From the NCBI GenBank assembly GCA_035551995.1, contig DASZME010000014.1, positions 1 through 32,545 on the forward strand: a stretch of 32,545 bases of DNA, written 5' to 3'. Below, in pieces: positions 14,904 through 22,871 of this stretch. Each line of letters opens with the position of its first letter. Within the stretch, counting starts at the first letter, position 1. Position numbers and translations under genes: made by a program. The notes below the pieces were generated by a model. The model had not been told where the DNA came from, did not search any database, and saw nothing but the letters and a program-made list of their open reading frames with translations. The DNA comes from RYN-428 sp035551995. Lineage in GTDB: Bacteria; Planctomycetota; Phycisphaerae; Tepidisphaerales; Tepidisphaeraceae.

Positions 14904-16208
14904 ATGGCGGCTGTTTTATCAACATTGCGATCCAGCCTCTCCGACTTCACGAATGTTTTCGGACGTTCGCCGGCGACCATTCTTCCGCGGCTTCACAAAG
15001 GTCTTTCTGTCCTTTTCGGCATGATTCGCGGCGGCGATCGCGCATCATCGCACGGCCCGATCCGCGTTCAGGTGGAGGTCACCGATAAATGCAATTTTGA
15101 TTGCATCATGTGCAACCGCCTCACCCGGCCAAACGTGACCTTCAAACTCGCCAATGACATCGATCATGCGAATTTCACCCGGATGATCGATCAGATCGAT
15201 CCATTTTACGTCACCCTGAACGGCCTGGGCGAGCCCGCCCTTAATAAGAGCATCGACAAGATTCTGATCGAATGCCGATCGCGCGGCATTCGCACGCAGA
15301 TGCCGTCGAATATGTCCATCAAGAAGGTGATGCTGGAAAAGATCGCCCCCAACCCGCCGGGCATTCTGACGTTCTCAATGCACGGCGCCACGAAAGAAAC
15401 CTTCGAGGCCGTCAGCGTCAATTCAAGTTTCGAGGATTGTATCGAGTTGTTCGAGGCGTTTCTTGCGAAAATCGACCGCAGCGAAGTGGAGGTGAGGATT
15501 CTCTGCGCCCTGCAAGCCAGAAACCTAAGCGAGTACGCGGGGTTTTACGACTATCTCTCGAAATGGAACCTGGTGGACAAGTTCGTGCTCGTCCCCGTTT
15601 ATGATTATGGGACCGGCGGCGGCGACGATCGCCGGGTCATTCCCTCCGCCGCCGAAATCGAAAACGCCCTGGCGAAAATCGACCGCGGCATCATCGCCGG
15701 CGCCGACCCCGGTCGATCAAAATTCTTCCAAAACTGGCGGGACGCGATATTGCAAATCAGGGCGGCCGAGCGGATTCTCGAAACCGGACCATGTTTGGTT
15801 CCCTGGTTTTCGACGTACATCACCGCCAAGGGGAAAGTGCTTCCGTGCTGCTTTTTGACAGATGAAGATCATGTTCTGGGGAATATCCACGAGCAGGATT
15901 TTCAGACGATCTGGAACGGCGAAAAATACCGGCGATTTCGCCGGCAACTGCGCGAGGGAAGGGGCCAATTAAGCGGCTGTCGAACCTGCCCGCGCAACGA
16001 CGCGGCACGCCTCGCGAAATACAACCCTTTGTCGCTCATTCCAACGCAATGGCGTGGGAACGGAGCCGAACCGACGCTTCAACTTGCCGGCGAATCGGTG
16101 AGCAAGGCGCAAATTGCCGCCATTGCGTTGACGATCAAGGGCGCGCCGATTCGCCCCAACGCCGAATCGCATCCGGCTCCGTCTCCACTGAAGGGAGAGG
16201 GCTCTTGA
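14904..16208 (+). CDS. Radical SAM/SPASM domain protein
   Basis: This 434-residue protein has the radical SAM cluster motif CNFDCIMC (Cys63, Cys67, Cys70) after the strand VQVEVTDK, then LNGLGEP, the glycine-rich SAM-binding segment. A C-terminal SPASM-type region has Cys297, Cys315-Cys316 (KVLPCCFL), GNIHEQDFQTIWNGEKYR and GCRTC (359-362) for an auxiliary Fe-S cluster. SPASM proteins modify peptides or carbohydrates. Within this glycan locus a sugar-modifying or glycan-associated role is plausible, but the substrate is unknown. The ATG at 14904 has GGAAAGG 5 bases upstream; an in-frame GTG at 14898 overlaps that site. The last residues PAPSPLKGEGS look like a translated intergenic repeat rather than native protein. 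Confidence 0.9.
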   Translation: MAAVLSTLRSSLSDFTNVFGRSPATILPRLHKGLSVLFGMIRGGDRASSHGPIRVQVEVTDKCNFDCIMCNRLTRPNVTFKLANDIDHANFTRMIDQIDPFYVTLNGLGEPALNKSIDKILIECRSRGIRTQMPSNMSIKKVMLEKIAPNPPGILTFSMHGATKETFEAVSVNSSFEDCIELFEAFLAKIDRSEVEVRILCALQARNLSEYAGFYDYLSKWNLVDKFVLVPVYDYGTGGGDDRRVIPSAAEIENALAKIDRGIIAGADPGRSKFFQNWRDAILQIRAAERILETGPCLVPWFSTYITAKGKVLPCCFLTDEDHVLGNIHEQDFQTIWNGEKYRRFRRQLREGRGQLSGCRTCPRNDAARLAKYNPLSLIPTQWRGNGAEPTLQLAGESVSKAQIAAIALTIKGAPIRPNAESHPAPSPLKGEGS

Positions 16209-16273
16209 TTCAGCCGAAAGAAATCGTCTCCCCAACCCTGCCTCGCCCCACTCTCTCGGGCGATTAAAAACAT

Positions 16274-17089
16274 TTACATCTTCAGCCGTTTGAAAATAAA
16301 CTCCGGAATCGATTTGATGATCAACATGATGTATCGCCAAAACCACGGCGTATAAATTTGCGAAGCTCCGCGCCGGATCGCGCGGTGGACGTCGGCCGCG
16401 ACTTTTTCCGGCGTCGCCACGAGAAACAATCCCGGCATTCCCCATGTCATGGCCGTATCGACAAAGCCCGGCTTAACGGTCAGCACATTCACGCCGCTTC
16501 GGCTTAGCCGATTCCGCAAGCCTTGCAGGAACGCCGTGAGGGCGGCCTTGGCCGATCCGTATACATAGTTGCTCTGGCGCCCGCGATCCCCCGCCACCGA
16601 GGAAAAAACGCAAAGAAACCCGGACTTTCGGGCTTCAAAATCGTTGGCGGCGAACGTCAGCACCGACACGGCGGAAATAAAATTGACGTCGATCGCCTGG
16701 CGGGCGATTCGCAAATCCGATTGTCCCTCGGATTGAATCGGAAGGTGGCCGTGAAGCATGACCACGCCGGCAAGCGCCCCGCCGCCCCTGGTTTGACATT
16801 CGCGCCAAAACGATTCATGCGTGTCGAACGCCTCGGCGTCGAAGGGCACAATGTCCACCCGCCGGCCTGAGCGAATGCGCAGATCGGCGGCCGTGCGTTT
16901 CAAGTCGTCGATGTCGCGGCCGGCAAGAATAAGGTCGCTGCCGGCCGAGGCGAATATTCGGGCGACGGCCCGGGCGATGGACGAGGAGGCGCCGATAATC
17001 AGGACGCAGTTGCCCGAGGGAACGGCGGCGCCGGTGACGGTTTCGCCGGCGGGGCTGGTCTGAGGGCGCGAATCGACAAAAGACTGCAT
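16274..17089 (-). CDS. DprE2-like short-chain dehydrogenase/reductase
   Basis: This 271-residue SDR has the cofactor loop VLIIGASSSIARAVARIFA and the substrate-side segment GVVMLHGHL. Its active-site serine lies in VFSSVAGDRGR, followed by Y-x-x-x-K in YGSAKAAL. VKPGFVDTAMT follows, and a hydrophobic C-terminal segment WFWRYIMLIIKSIPEFIF suggests membrane association, as in DprE2. DprE2 reduces the 2-keto intermediate made by DprE1, giving polyprenyl-phosphate-arabinose in mycobacteria. The ATG at 17089 overlaps the stop of the DprE1-like gene by one base (TAATG), so the two are translationally coupled in the same order as in Mycobacterium. The open frame extends far upstream inside the DprE1-like gene but that part is not SDR-like. 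The actual sugar is inferred, not shown. Confidence 0.85.
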   Translation of the reverse strand: MQSFVDSRPQTSPAGETVTGAAVPSGNCVLIIGASSSIARAVARIFASAGSDLILAGRDIDDLKRTAADLRIRSGRRVDIVPFDAEAFDTHESFWRECQTRGGGALAGVVMLHGHLPIQSEGQSDLRIARQAIDVNFISAVSVLTFAANDFEARKSGFLCVFSSVAGDRGRQSNYVYGSAKAALTAFLQGLRNRLSRSGVNVLTVKPGFVDTAMTWGMPGLFLVATPEKVAADVHRAIRRGASQIYTPWFWRYIMLIIKSIPEFIFKRLKM

Positions 17090-18471
17090 TATGCTTTCTC
17101 CCCGATTCCAAGCCGGCGGGACTGCGACGAACTGAATCGGCGTTCCGGATCGAGCGTTGCCTTGATCTGGTTGAACCGCGGGAGGTCGGGATACATCGCC
17201 GCGAAAGACTGCCGGGTCATGACGGCGTCCTTGGCCAGATAAACCCGGCCGCCATGTTTCAAAACGATCTGATCCAGTTCCCGGAGGAATTCGACGGTGT
17301 GGCCGCCGCGATTGGGAATGTCCAATGCGAGGGTTTGGCCTTCTCGCGGGAAGGAGAGAATTCCGCCGCTCCCTTTGCCCATGGTCTTCAACACGCACAG
17401 GAACGAGGCGCGACTCGAGCCGGATAATTTCTCGAGCAGTTCGTGCAGGCATCGGCTGCCTGCGGCGGCGGGGAAAACGGCCTGATATTGGAAGAAACCG
17501 CGCCGGCCGTAGATGCGGTTCCAGTGCAAAACCGAGTCGAGCGGATAGAAAAACTCGTCGTAATCGACGGTCTTTCGGCCGTCTTCATGCGTCGCGTAAA
17601 AATGATCGTTGAAGAGTCGAACCGTAAACGGCAACAGGGCAAAACCCGGGAAATTGAACGGCACGGATCTTTTCCGCCGCCGCGTCGCCGTCAGCGGATG
17701 ATCGCGCAGGTCCGGCGGAAGATCCGCCGCTTTCGCGTGATTTCCGCGAATCAAAACCGAACGGCCCAGCGCCGCTCCGCCGGCAAGACAATCGATCCAC
17801 GCGACGGAATATTGAAAATTCTCGTCTCCGTCGGCAAACGCCGCCACCGTTTGATCGAGATTCTCGGTGCGTTTGTAATCGACCGTAATGTATGCCGACT
17901 CGACTTTGCGCAACCGCAGCCGCGCGGTTTGAATGATCCCGGTGAGGCCCATGCCGCCGAGCGTGGCCCAGAAGGCGTCTGGATTTTCCTGGCGAGAACA
18001 GCGAATCGCCTGACCCCCGGCGAGAAGGAGATCGAAGCCGTCGATAAACTCGGCGATCGAACCGTCGCGGTGATGGTTTTTGCCGTGCACGTCGGCCGCG
18101 ATCGCGCCGCCGACAGTGACGTATTTTGTGCCCGGCGTAACGGGCGGGAAAAATCCGCGAGGCAGGAAGGCGCCGATGATAGCATCAAACGTCGCCCCCG
18201 CTTCGCATTCGAGTGTTCCAGTGGCGGGGTCGAAATCGAGAAAGCGGTCAAGACGGGTGTCGATCAGGACGTCGCCGGATTCGTTGAGGGCGGCATCGCC
18301 GTAGCTGCGGCCAAGGCCGCGCGCGATGATGCTTGCGTCTTCGCGTCGCGCGACGATACTCGCCACCTCCGGCGATCGCTCCGGCCGGTAGACGGCGGAA
18401 TTGAATCGCGGCACGTTGCCCCAGCCCGCAAGATTCATCAATTTGAAACGGGGAGTTGATTTTAATGCCAT
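17089..18471 (-). CDS. DprE1-like FAD-dependent polyprenylphosphoryl-ribose oxidase
   Basis: This 460-residue protein, the same length as mycobacterial DprE1, carries a PCMH-type FAD domain. ARGLGRSYGDAAL includes Tyr57, and TPGTKYVTVGGAIAADVHGK is followed by NHH, with His129 equivalent to the covalent-FAD-region histidine of the family. FWATLGGMGLTGII and the C-terminal GGRVYLAKDA (Lys414, equivalent to the active-site lysine) also match. The position of the mycobacterial benzothiazinone-target cysteine appears to be alanine (TLALDIP, Ala382). The reaction is oxidation of the 2'-hydroxyl of a polyprenyl-phosphate-beta-D-ribose or similar sugar. The ATG at 18471 has AGGGA 5 bases upstream. 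The downstream DprE2-like gene overlaps it, giving a two-step epimerase. A UbiA-type phosphoribosyl transferase is not in the window. Confidence 0.9.
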   Translation of the reverse strand: MALKSTPRFKLMNLAGWGNVPRFNSAVYRPERSPEVASIVARREDASIIARGLGRSYGDAALNESGDVLIDTRLDRFLDFDPATGTLECEAGATFDAIIGAFLPRGFFPPVTPGTKYVTVGGAIAADVHGKNHHRDGSIAEFIDGFDLLLAGGQAIRCSRQENPDAFWATLGGMGLTGIIQTARLRLRKVESAYITVDYKRTENLDQTVAAFADGDENFQYSVAWIDCLAGGAALGRSVLIRGNHAKAADLPPDLRDHPLTATRRRKRSVPFNFPGFALLPFTVRLFNDHFYATHEDGRKTVDYDEFFYPLDSVLHWNRIYGRRGFFQYQAVFPAAAGSRCLHELLEKLSGSSRASFLCVLKTMGKGSGGILSFPREGQTLALDIPNRGGHTVEFLRELDQIVLKHGGRVYLAKDAVMTRQSFAAMYPDLPRFNQIKATLDPERRFSSSQSRRLGIGEKA

Positions 18472-18624
18472 GTCTTCCCTGAACCTGTTTTGGAGCGATC
18501 GAGGGCATTTGTAACGGCTGGATGGCGTTTGCGAAAGAGCGGCGGGCGGAGCGCTAACGAACGACATCACGACTATCGGTAGCGGTTTCCCTTCGCCGTG
18601 AGTGAACCGTGGCGCGTTTTGACC

Positions 18625-20142
18625 TTACTGGCCGCTCCTCAGATCGTAACACAGAATTCGTGGCGACTCGCCGCGACTTCCCGGCGTGTTCTGGCAGATA
18701 TACAACAGCCCCCGGCAGACGACCGGCGCCGTCCACGTCTCGCTCGCCGACACCAGCCACGCGCGATCCAGTTCTTTATATCCCTGCGGATTCAGATCCA
18801 GCCACAGCAGATGGCCGAACTCGCCGAGGCACAAGCATCGACCGCCGACCATCAGAAAATTGCATCGGTAGGCGCCAAGTTTCACGTCGCGCTGGCCGGT
18901 GCGGGTTTTCAGGACCTCGCTCCATTCGGGCTGGGCGCGCCACGCCTCTTTGCCGGTTTTAATCTCCACGCAGCAGATGAAGGCATCTTCGGGTCCGTGG
19001 CCATCGACGCCATAAAAGTAGCCGTCCTTCGGAATGGCGTTCATGAAGTGGGTGCCGAACTGCGGATTGGTCCAAAGTTGCTTGCACGTCATGTCGGGAA
19101 GCACTTGCAGCAGGGTTCCTCCCGAGCCGTAACATTCGGAGATAAAAATTTCGTTTCCCACCACGACCGGCGAGGAGGCATTGACCGATTCCCGCCGGGT
19201 TCCCCGCCAGGGAAACGTGAAATCGACCGCGCCGTTCGCCGGATCGATACAGAGCAATCCGCCGGTCGCGGGCCTGCTTTCTCCGCCGGCGAAAACCAAC
19301 ACCCGGCGTTTTCCCACAAGCGTCGTCGAAATCGGCGACGCATAGCTCGGCCCCCACTGATCGCCTGCCCCCCAGCGCATTTTTCCCGAATCCACGTCGA
19401 ATCCCGCCACGCACGGCCCGCCGGCGGCGCCGATATTGAGAATGAGCGTTTTGCCTTCGACCAGCGGGCTCGATCCAACGCCAAAAAAATTCTGCTTCAA
19501 CTTGAACTCCGCGAGGAGATCGCGCCGCCACAGCGGGTTGCCGTTGTTCAGCTGAAGACAATGCACTTTTCCCTCGGCGCCGTAAGTGAACACCTTGCCG
19601 TCGGAAATGGACGGCGTCGATCGCGGGCCGTTGCAGTAGCCGTAACGATCTTGATAGGCCGTCGGATATTGAAACCGCCAAAACCGCTCGCCGGTGGAGG
19701 CGTTCAGGCAGTCGACCACTTCATTATTTTCGACACGGTGAAAGAGGACCAGTCGATCTCCGGCAATCACCGGCTCGGCGTATCCTTCGCCCTTGGTCAT
19801 TTCCCATACGACCGCAGGGCCGCCCGGCGGGAATTTTTCGAGCAGCTTGGTTTCACGAGAAAACGCGTCGTGCGTCGGTCCGAGGAAACAGGGCCAATCC
19901 TCGGTCACCGCCGATTTCGCCAGCGGCTTCGGGTCGGCATGAAACGTGGCGTCGGGATTTTTCGTCGCCGGCAGGACGGCGTTCGACGCCGCCAGGACCG
20001 CGGGCGGCGCCGGGTCGGTGAACTGCCGTGATTCGCCCGCGGCGGCAAGCGACGCGAAGATCAACAATGCGACGAACGCCGACCGGCGAAAGACTCTATT
20101 TTCGCCGCAACTTCCACCTCGATGCGTCTTTGGTTTGAACAT
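18625..20142 (-). CDS. Secreted PQQ-like beta-propeller protein
   Basis: This 505-residue protein has an N-terminal signal peptide (basic start with RR near residue 20, hydrophobic SAFVALLIFASLAAA, likely cleavage after Ala-Ala-Gly). The rest consists of WD/PQQ-like blades: DWPCFLGPTHDAFSRET, VVDCLNASTGERFWRF, VHCLQLNNGNPLWRR, VAGFDVDSGKMRW, GGLLCIDPANGAVDF and ICCVEIKTGKEAW. This is the planctomycete PQQ-binding-like repeat family, related in fold to BamB and quinoprotein dehydrogenases, but no dehydrogenase active-site residues are recognisable. The DWPxFLGP opening is typical of the family. It is probably periplasmic. The ATG at 20142 is chosen over a TTG at 20157; neither has a strong ribosome binding site. 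No operon partner is evident, although it lies downstream of the dehydrogenase gene with a 198-base gap. Confidence 0.88.
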   Translation of the reverse strand: MFKPKTHRGGSCGENRVFRRSAFVALLIFASLAAAGESRQFTDPAPPAVLAASNAVLPATKNPDATFHADPKPLAKSAVTEDWPCFLGPTHDAFSRETKLLEKFPPGGPAVVWEMTKGEGYAEPVIAGDRLVLFHRVENNEVVDCLNASTGERFWRFQYPTAYQDRYGYCNGPRSTPSISDGKVFTYGAEGKVHCLQLNNGNPLWRRDLLAEFKLKQNFFGVGSSPLVEGKTLILNIGAAGGPCVAGFDVDSGKMRWGAGDQWGPSYASPISTTLVGKRRVLVFAGGESRPATGGLLCIDPANGAVDFTFPWRGTRRESVNASSPVVVGNEIFISECYGSGGTLLQVLPDMTCKQLWTNPQFGTHFMNAIPKDGYFYGVDGHGPEDAFICCVEIKTGKEAWRAQPEWSEVLKTRTGQRDVKLGAYRCNFLMVGGRCLCLGEFGHLLWLDLNPQGYKELDRAWLVSASETWTAPVVCRGLLYICQNTPGSRGESPRILCYDLRSGQ

Positions 20143-20275
20143 GTTTGATGACCGCAAAAGTTAGGAAACCGCTGGCCGTTAGCGCGAAGACGCCGCCCGG
20201 CATGTCGTCGAATTATGCATCGGTCGAATTTCCTGGAACATTTCTCATGTTGGTGAAGCGACCTTGCTTCGCGAA

Positions 20276-20322
20276 AAGCGCCACGTAAGCGGGGCCGCTA
20301 TTAATAACCGCAGAAACGCCCG
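20276..20322 (-). repeat. Dispersed intergenic element, copy C
   Basis: On the minus strand the sequence reads GGGCGTTTCTGCGG then TTATTAATAGCGGCCCCGCT then TACGTGGCGC. It shares 13 core bases (TTATTAATAGCGG) with copy B exactly, and the GCGTTTCT leader with copy D. It lies between two minus-strand genes, downstream of the 2-hydroxyacid dehydrogenase stop. Confidence 0.65.
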
Positions 20323-20340
20323 CTCAATCTGACAACTGAT

Positions 20341-21288
20341 CTAAGGCGCCGGGTATTTGGGTTTGCGACCTTGCAAGACTTCGTAGATATCGCGTACGAC
20401 CCAGCTCATATTTTCGATGGCGGTAAACGTGCGTGCCGCCAGGTGAGGCGTCAGCAGCACATTGTCCAATCCCAACAAAGGGAAATCAGGCTTGGGCGGC
20501 TCGGGCCAGAAAACATCCAGCGCGGCGCCGCTGAGTTTTTTCTCCCGAATCGAGACGGCCAACGCCGTCGCATCCAGAACTTCACCGCGACTGGTGTTGA
20601 TCAGCACCGCCGACGGCTTCATCATCGCCAGTTGCTCGGCGCCCACCAACAGCTCATTGCCGGGGCGCATGTCCACGTGCAGGCTCAGCACGTCCGCCTC
20701 GCGATAGAGCGTCGGCTTATCGACGCTCGTCGCGGGAAAATCGAGTTTGTCACGTACGTCGATCACGTCGTTATAGATCACGCGCATTCCGAACCCGTTC
20801 GCGCCGATATGGCTCACGCGCCTGCCGACCCGGCCCATGCCGAGAATGCCCAGCGTCAGCTCGTTAAGTTGTCTTCCGCGAACGGTGTTGCGAATCCGCT
20901 TAAATTCGCCGGGATCGTAGGCTTTGTCTTTGAAAAACGCCCAGGGCCGAAACATTTGCAAAAGATATCCGAACACAAAATCGCCCACCGCCAGCGTGTT
21001 GGCGTCGGGCGTAAATACGACTTGGACGCCTCTTGCCCGGCACGCGGCGACGTCGATATTCTCAAGCCCCACGCCGCCCCGGCCCACCACCTTTAGCTTC
21101 GGCGCCCGCGCCAGCAGCGCTTCGTCCACGCGGGTGTAGGTGCGAACCGCCAGTCCCTGCGCCTCGGCGATTAACTCGGAAAACGCCGGGTCGTCCGGCC
21201 CCGCCTCGACCACCCGCGTCCGCTCGGCGAGCCACCGCAACGGTACGGCGTCGGAACCTTCGGTCACCAGCACAAGGGGAGTTGACAT
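20341..21288 (-). CDS. D-3-phosphoglycerate dehydrogenase-like 2-hydroxyacid dehydrogenase
   Basis: This 315-residue NAD-dependent D-2-hydroxyacid dehydrogenase has KLKVVGRGGVGLENIDV (64-80), the Rossmann loop GILGMGRVGRRV (147-158) and the catalytic triad Arg234 (NTSRGEV), Glu263 (WPEPP) and His282 (TPHLAART). The pattern is that of SerA, which oxidises 3-phosphoglycerate for serine synthesis, but without the C-terminal ACT regulatory domain. Related glyoxylate/hydroxypyruvate reductases remain possible. The upstream membrane protein gene ends 39 bases before its start on the same strand, so a two-gene unit is likely. The canonical P-G-x-N-x-x-x-V-A-E is P-D-A-N-T-L-A-V-G-D here, a modest deviation. 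Confidence 0.9.
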   Translation of the reverse strand: MSTPLVLVTEGSDAVPLRWLAERTRVVEAGPDDPAFSELIAEAQGLAVRTYTRVDEALLARAPKLKVVGRGGVGLENIDVAACRARGVQVVFTPDANTLAVGDFVFGYLLQMFRPWAFFKDKAYDPGEFKRIRNTVRGRQLNELTLGILGMGRVGRRVSHIGANGFGMRVIYNDVIDVRDKLDFPATSVDKPTLYREADVLSLHVDMRPGNELLVGAEQLAMMKPSAVLINTSRGEVLDATALAVSIREKKLSGAALDVFWPEPPKPDFPLLGLDNVLLTPHLAARTFTAIENMSWVVRDIYEVLQGRKPKYPAP

Positions 21289-21327
21289 GGCCCGATCGTA
21301 CCGACAAACCGGCGCATGGGGAATTCG

Positions 21328-21981
21328 TCACGGCGTCGCTTCTTCGTTCGCCGCCTTCGTTAAATCGACGCGGACCGGCGCCGCGCGATCCACGTTGAAA
21401 TCGACCCGGGCCAGGACGCGATCCGGGTTCAGGGCGCTGCGCGCCACGACATAATAACTGCCGGGGAATAGATAGAGCGCCTTGCGATAGTGATCCTGCG
21501 CCTCCAGTTTAATTTCGGCGCGCGTGAAATTTTCGCGAACGGGATCGCAGCGGATTTCGATTCTTGCGTCGGCGAATTGACCGCTGCCGACAATGACGAC
21601 CATCGACGGCAAGTCGAATCGCATGCCGCGAATCCGATCCACCGAAAAACTTTCGTTAAGGAGTTCCAGCTTGCGATGGGTCACCACGAGGCGATAGGTA
21701 CCCGCATCCAGCAGAACTGAAATCTGCCATCCGTCGTCGCGGTTTAGCTTTTCGGTCCAATGCCCGTGTTCGCCGCTGATTTCGACCTTGGCGCCGTCAA
21801 GCGATTCATCGCCGGCCACGATCACCACCGTTGACGGTTCATTCAGCGAATGCCAGCGCCAGTAGATCCGTCCCACCATTAATAGGACCGACACGAGCAG
21901 CAAGCCTGTCGCCACGCGAGCGAACGCGGCGGCGGCGCGCGATTCGCCGGTCGCGGTGTTGCGGATTGGGGGGGTGGGCAT
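21328..21981 (-). CDS. Single-span membrane protein with two beta-rich repeats, function unknown
   Basis: This 217-residue protein has one membrane segment near residues 23-42 (VATGLLLVSVLLMVGRIYW). The outside part contains two similar beta-rich units, each with a V-V-I-V-x-G start and a lipid/peptide-free hydrophilic tail: STVVIVAGDESLDGAKVEI and SMVVIVGSGQFADARIEI. The units are followed by GTYRLVVTH and GSYYVVARS segments, resembling PEGA/carboxypeptidase-regulatory-like beta-sandwich modules. No catalytic motif is seen. It sits 39 bases upstream of the dehydrogenase on the same strand. It diverges from the lipoprotein genes across a 255-base gap. Confidence 0.75.
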   Translation of the reverse strand: MPTPPIRNTATGESRAAAAFARVATGLLLVSVLLMVGRIYWRWHSLNEPSTVVIVAGDESLDGAKVEISGEHGHWTEKLNRDDGWQISVLLDAGTYRLVVTHRKLELLNESFSVDRIRGMRFDLPSMVVIVGSGQFADARIEIRCDPVRENFTRAEIKLEAQDHYRKALYLFPGSYYVVARSALNPDRVLARVDFNVDRAAPVRVDLTKAANEEATP

Positions 21982-22084
21982 GCGGTGATTCCAGTCAACT
22001 GAACCAATATCGGCTCAAATCGGCATTGAAACGAAACAAGTCGTCGTTTTCAAACGGTTCAATGTTAGGTTGCGTCGGTCAAGG

Positions 22085-22096
22085 GTGCGATCGCAC
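22085..22096. promoter_or_regulatory. 12-bp perfect palindrome in divergent promoter region
   Basis: GTGCGATCGCAC is its own reverse complement and lies in the 255-base gap between the divergent membrane-protein and lipoprotein genes. It could be an operator, but GCGATCGC is an easily occurring word in high-GC genomes, so the call is weak. Partial inverted repeats (CATTGAAACG / GGTTCAATG) occur 30-60 bases to its left. Confidence 0.25.
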
Positions 22097-22236
22097 GCGA
22101 TTCTTCGGCGATGATCGCAAATTTAGGCAAAAAGGCAAAACGCTGTTCCCAATTTGAAAAATAGGTAAACTGTCGTGTCGATCGGTCGCTTCGCGGAGGA
22201 GCGGCCATGATGTGGCAAGTCTGACAGGAGCCGAGA

Positions 22237-22740
22237 ATGTCGATGAATCAGAGGCTATTGGCCTTGGCGTTGAGTGGTCTGTCGCTGGTTGGGTGCGACC
22301 GCAAAAAGGAGCCGGCCACACCGCCCGCCGCCGCTCCCCCGGCGCCCTCGGTGATGACGCCGATGCCGACGCCCGCGCCGGCGGTTCCCGTTCCGGCTTC
22401 CACCCCCGTGGTCACTCCCGTGACGCCGACGACGGAAGTGACCCCGTCGGTCACGCCCTCGGTCATACCGCCGGCGCCGGTCGTGCCCGCGACGTCGGCG
22501 CCCAGCGTATCGACCGACGCGAATGCCGAGGCAAGAGACGCCTTGGCGCAATTTGGAAAGGATATGGCTGCCAAAGACTTCAAGGCGTCGGCGGCCGATC
22601 TGAAAAAGCTAAACGACGTCAAGGACAGGCTTTCTCCCGATCTTCAAGACGCACTCAAGAAGGCTTGGCTGGAATTCGACACCGCCAAGGCGGCCAGCAG
22701 TCTGAAGATCCCGGGGTTCAGCGGAGACAGCAACAAATAA
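22237..22740 (+). CDS. Pro/Ala-rich lipoprotein with helical C-terminus
   Basis: This 167-residue protein starts with a signal peptide and lipobox LVGC (Cys20). Residues ~28-90 form a low-complexity Pro/Ala/Thr/Val linker of the type used to span the periplasm. Residues ~93-155 are charged and predicted helical (EARDALAQFGKDMAAKDF, LKKLNDVKDRL). No catalytic motif is seen. CAGGAG lies about 7 bases before the ATG at 22237. It is followed after 131 bases by a second, similar lipoprotein gene on the same strand. A structural tether or binding role is possible; the function is unknown. Confidence 0.8.
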   Translation: MSMNQRLLALALSGLSLVGCDRKKEPATPPAAAPPAPSVMTPMPTPAPAVPVPASTPVVTPVTPTTEVTPSVTPSVIPPAPVVPATSAPSVSTDANAEARDALAQFGKDMAAKDFKASAADLKKLNDVKDRLSPDLQDALKKAWLEFDTAKAASSLKIPGFSGDSNK

Positions 22741-22871
22741 GCGACCTGAAAACGGAACGAAATTTCTTTGTCGCTTGAGCGCCTTGGGCGCCGAGCCTGA
22801 CGCCGGGCCTCGCATCCGCCCCATGGCCTGATCGGCGTCGATATTTTCAAGTGGCGGGAAGGAAAAAGGAT

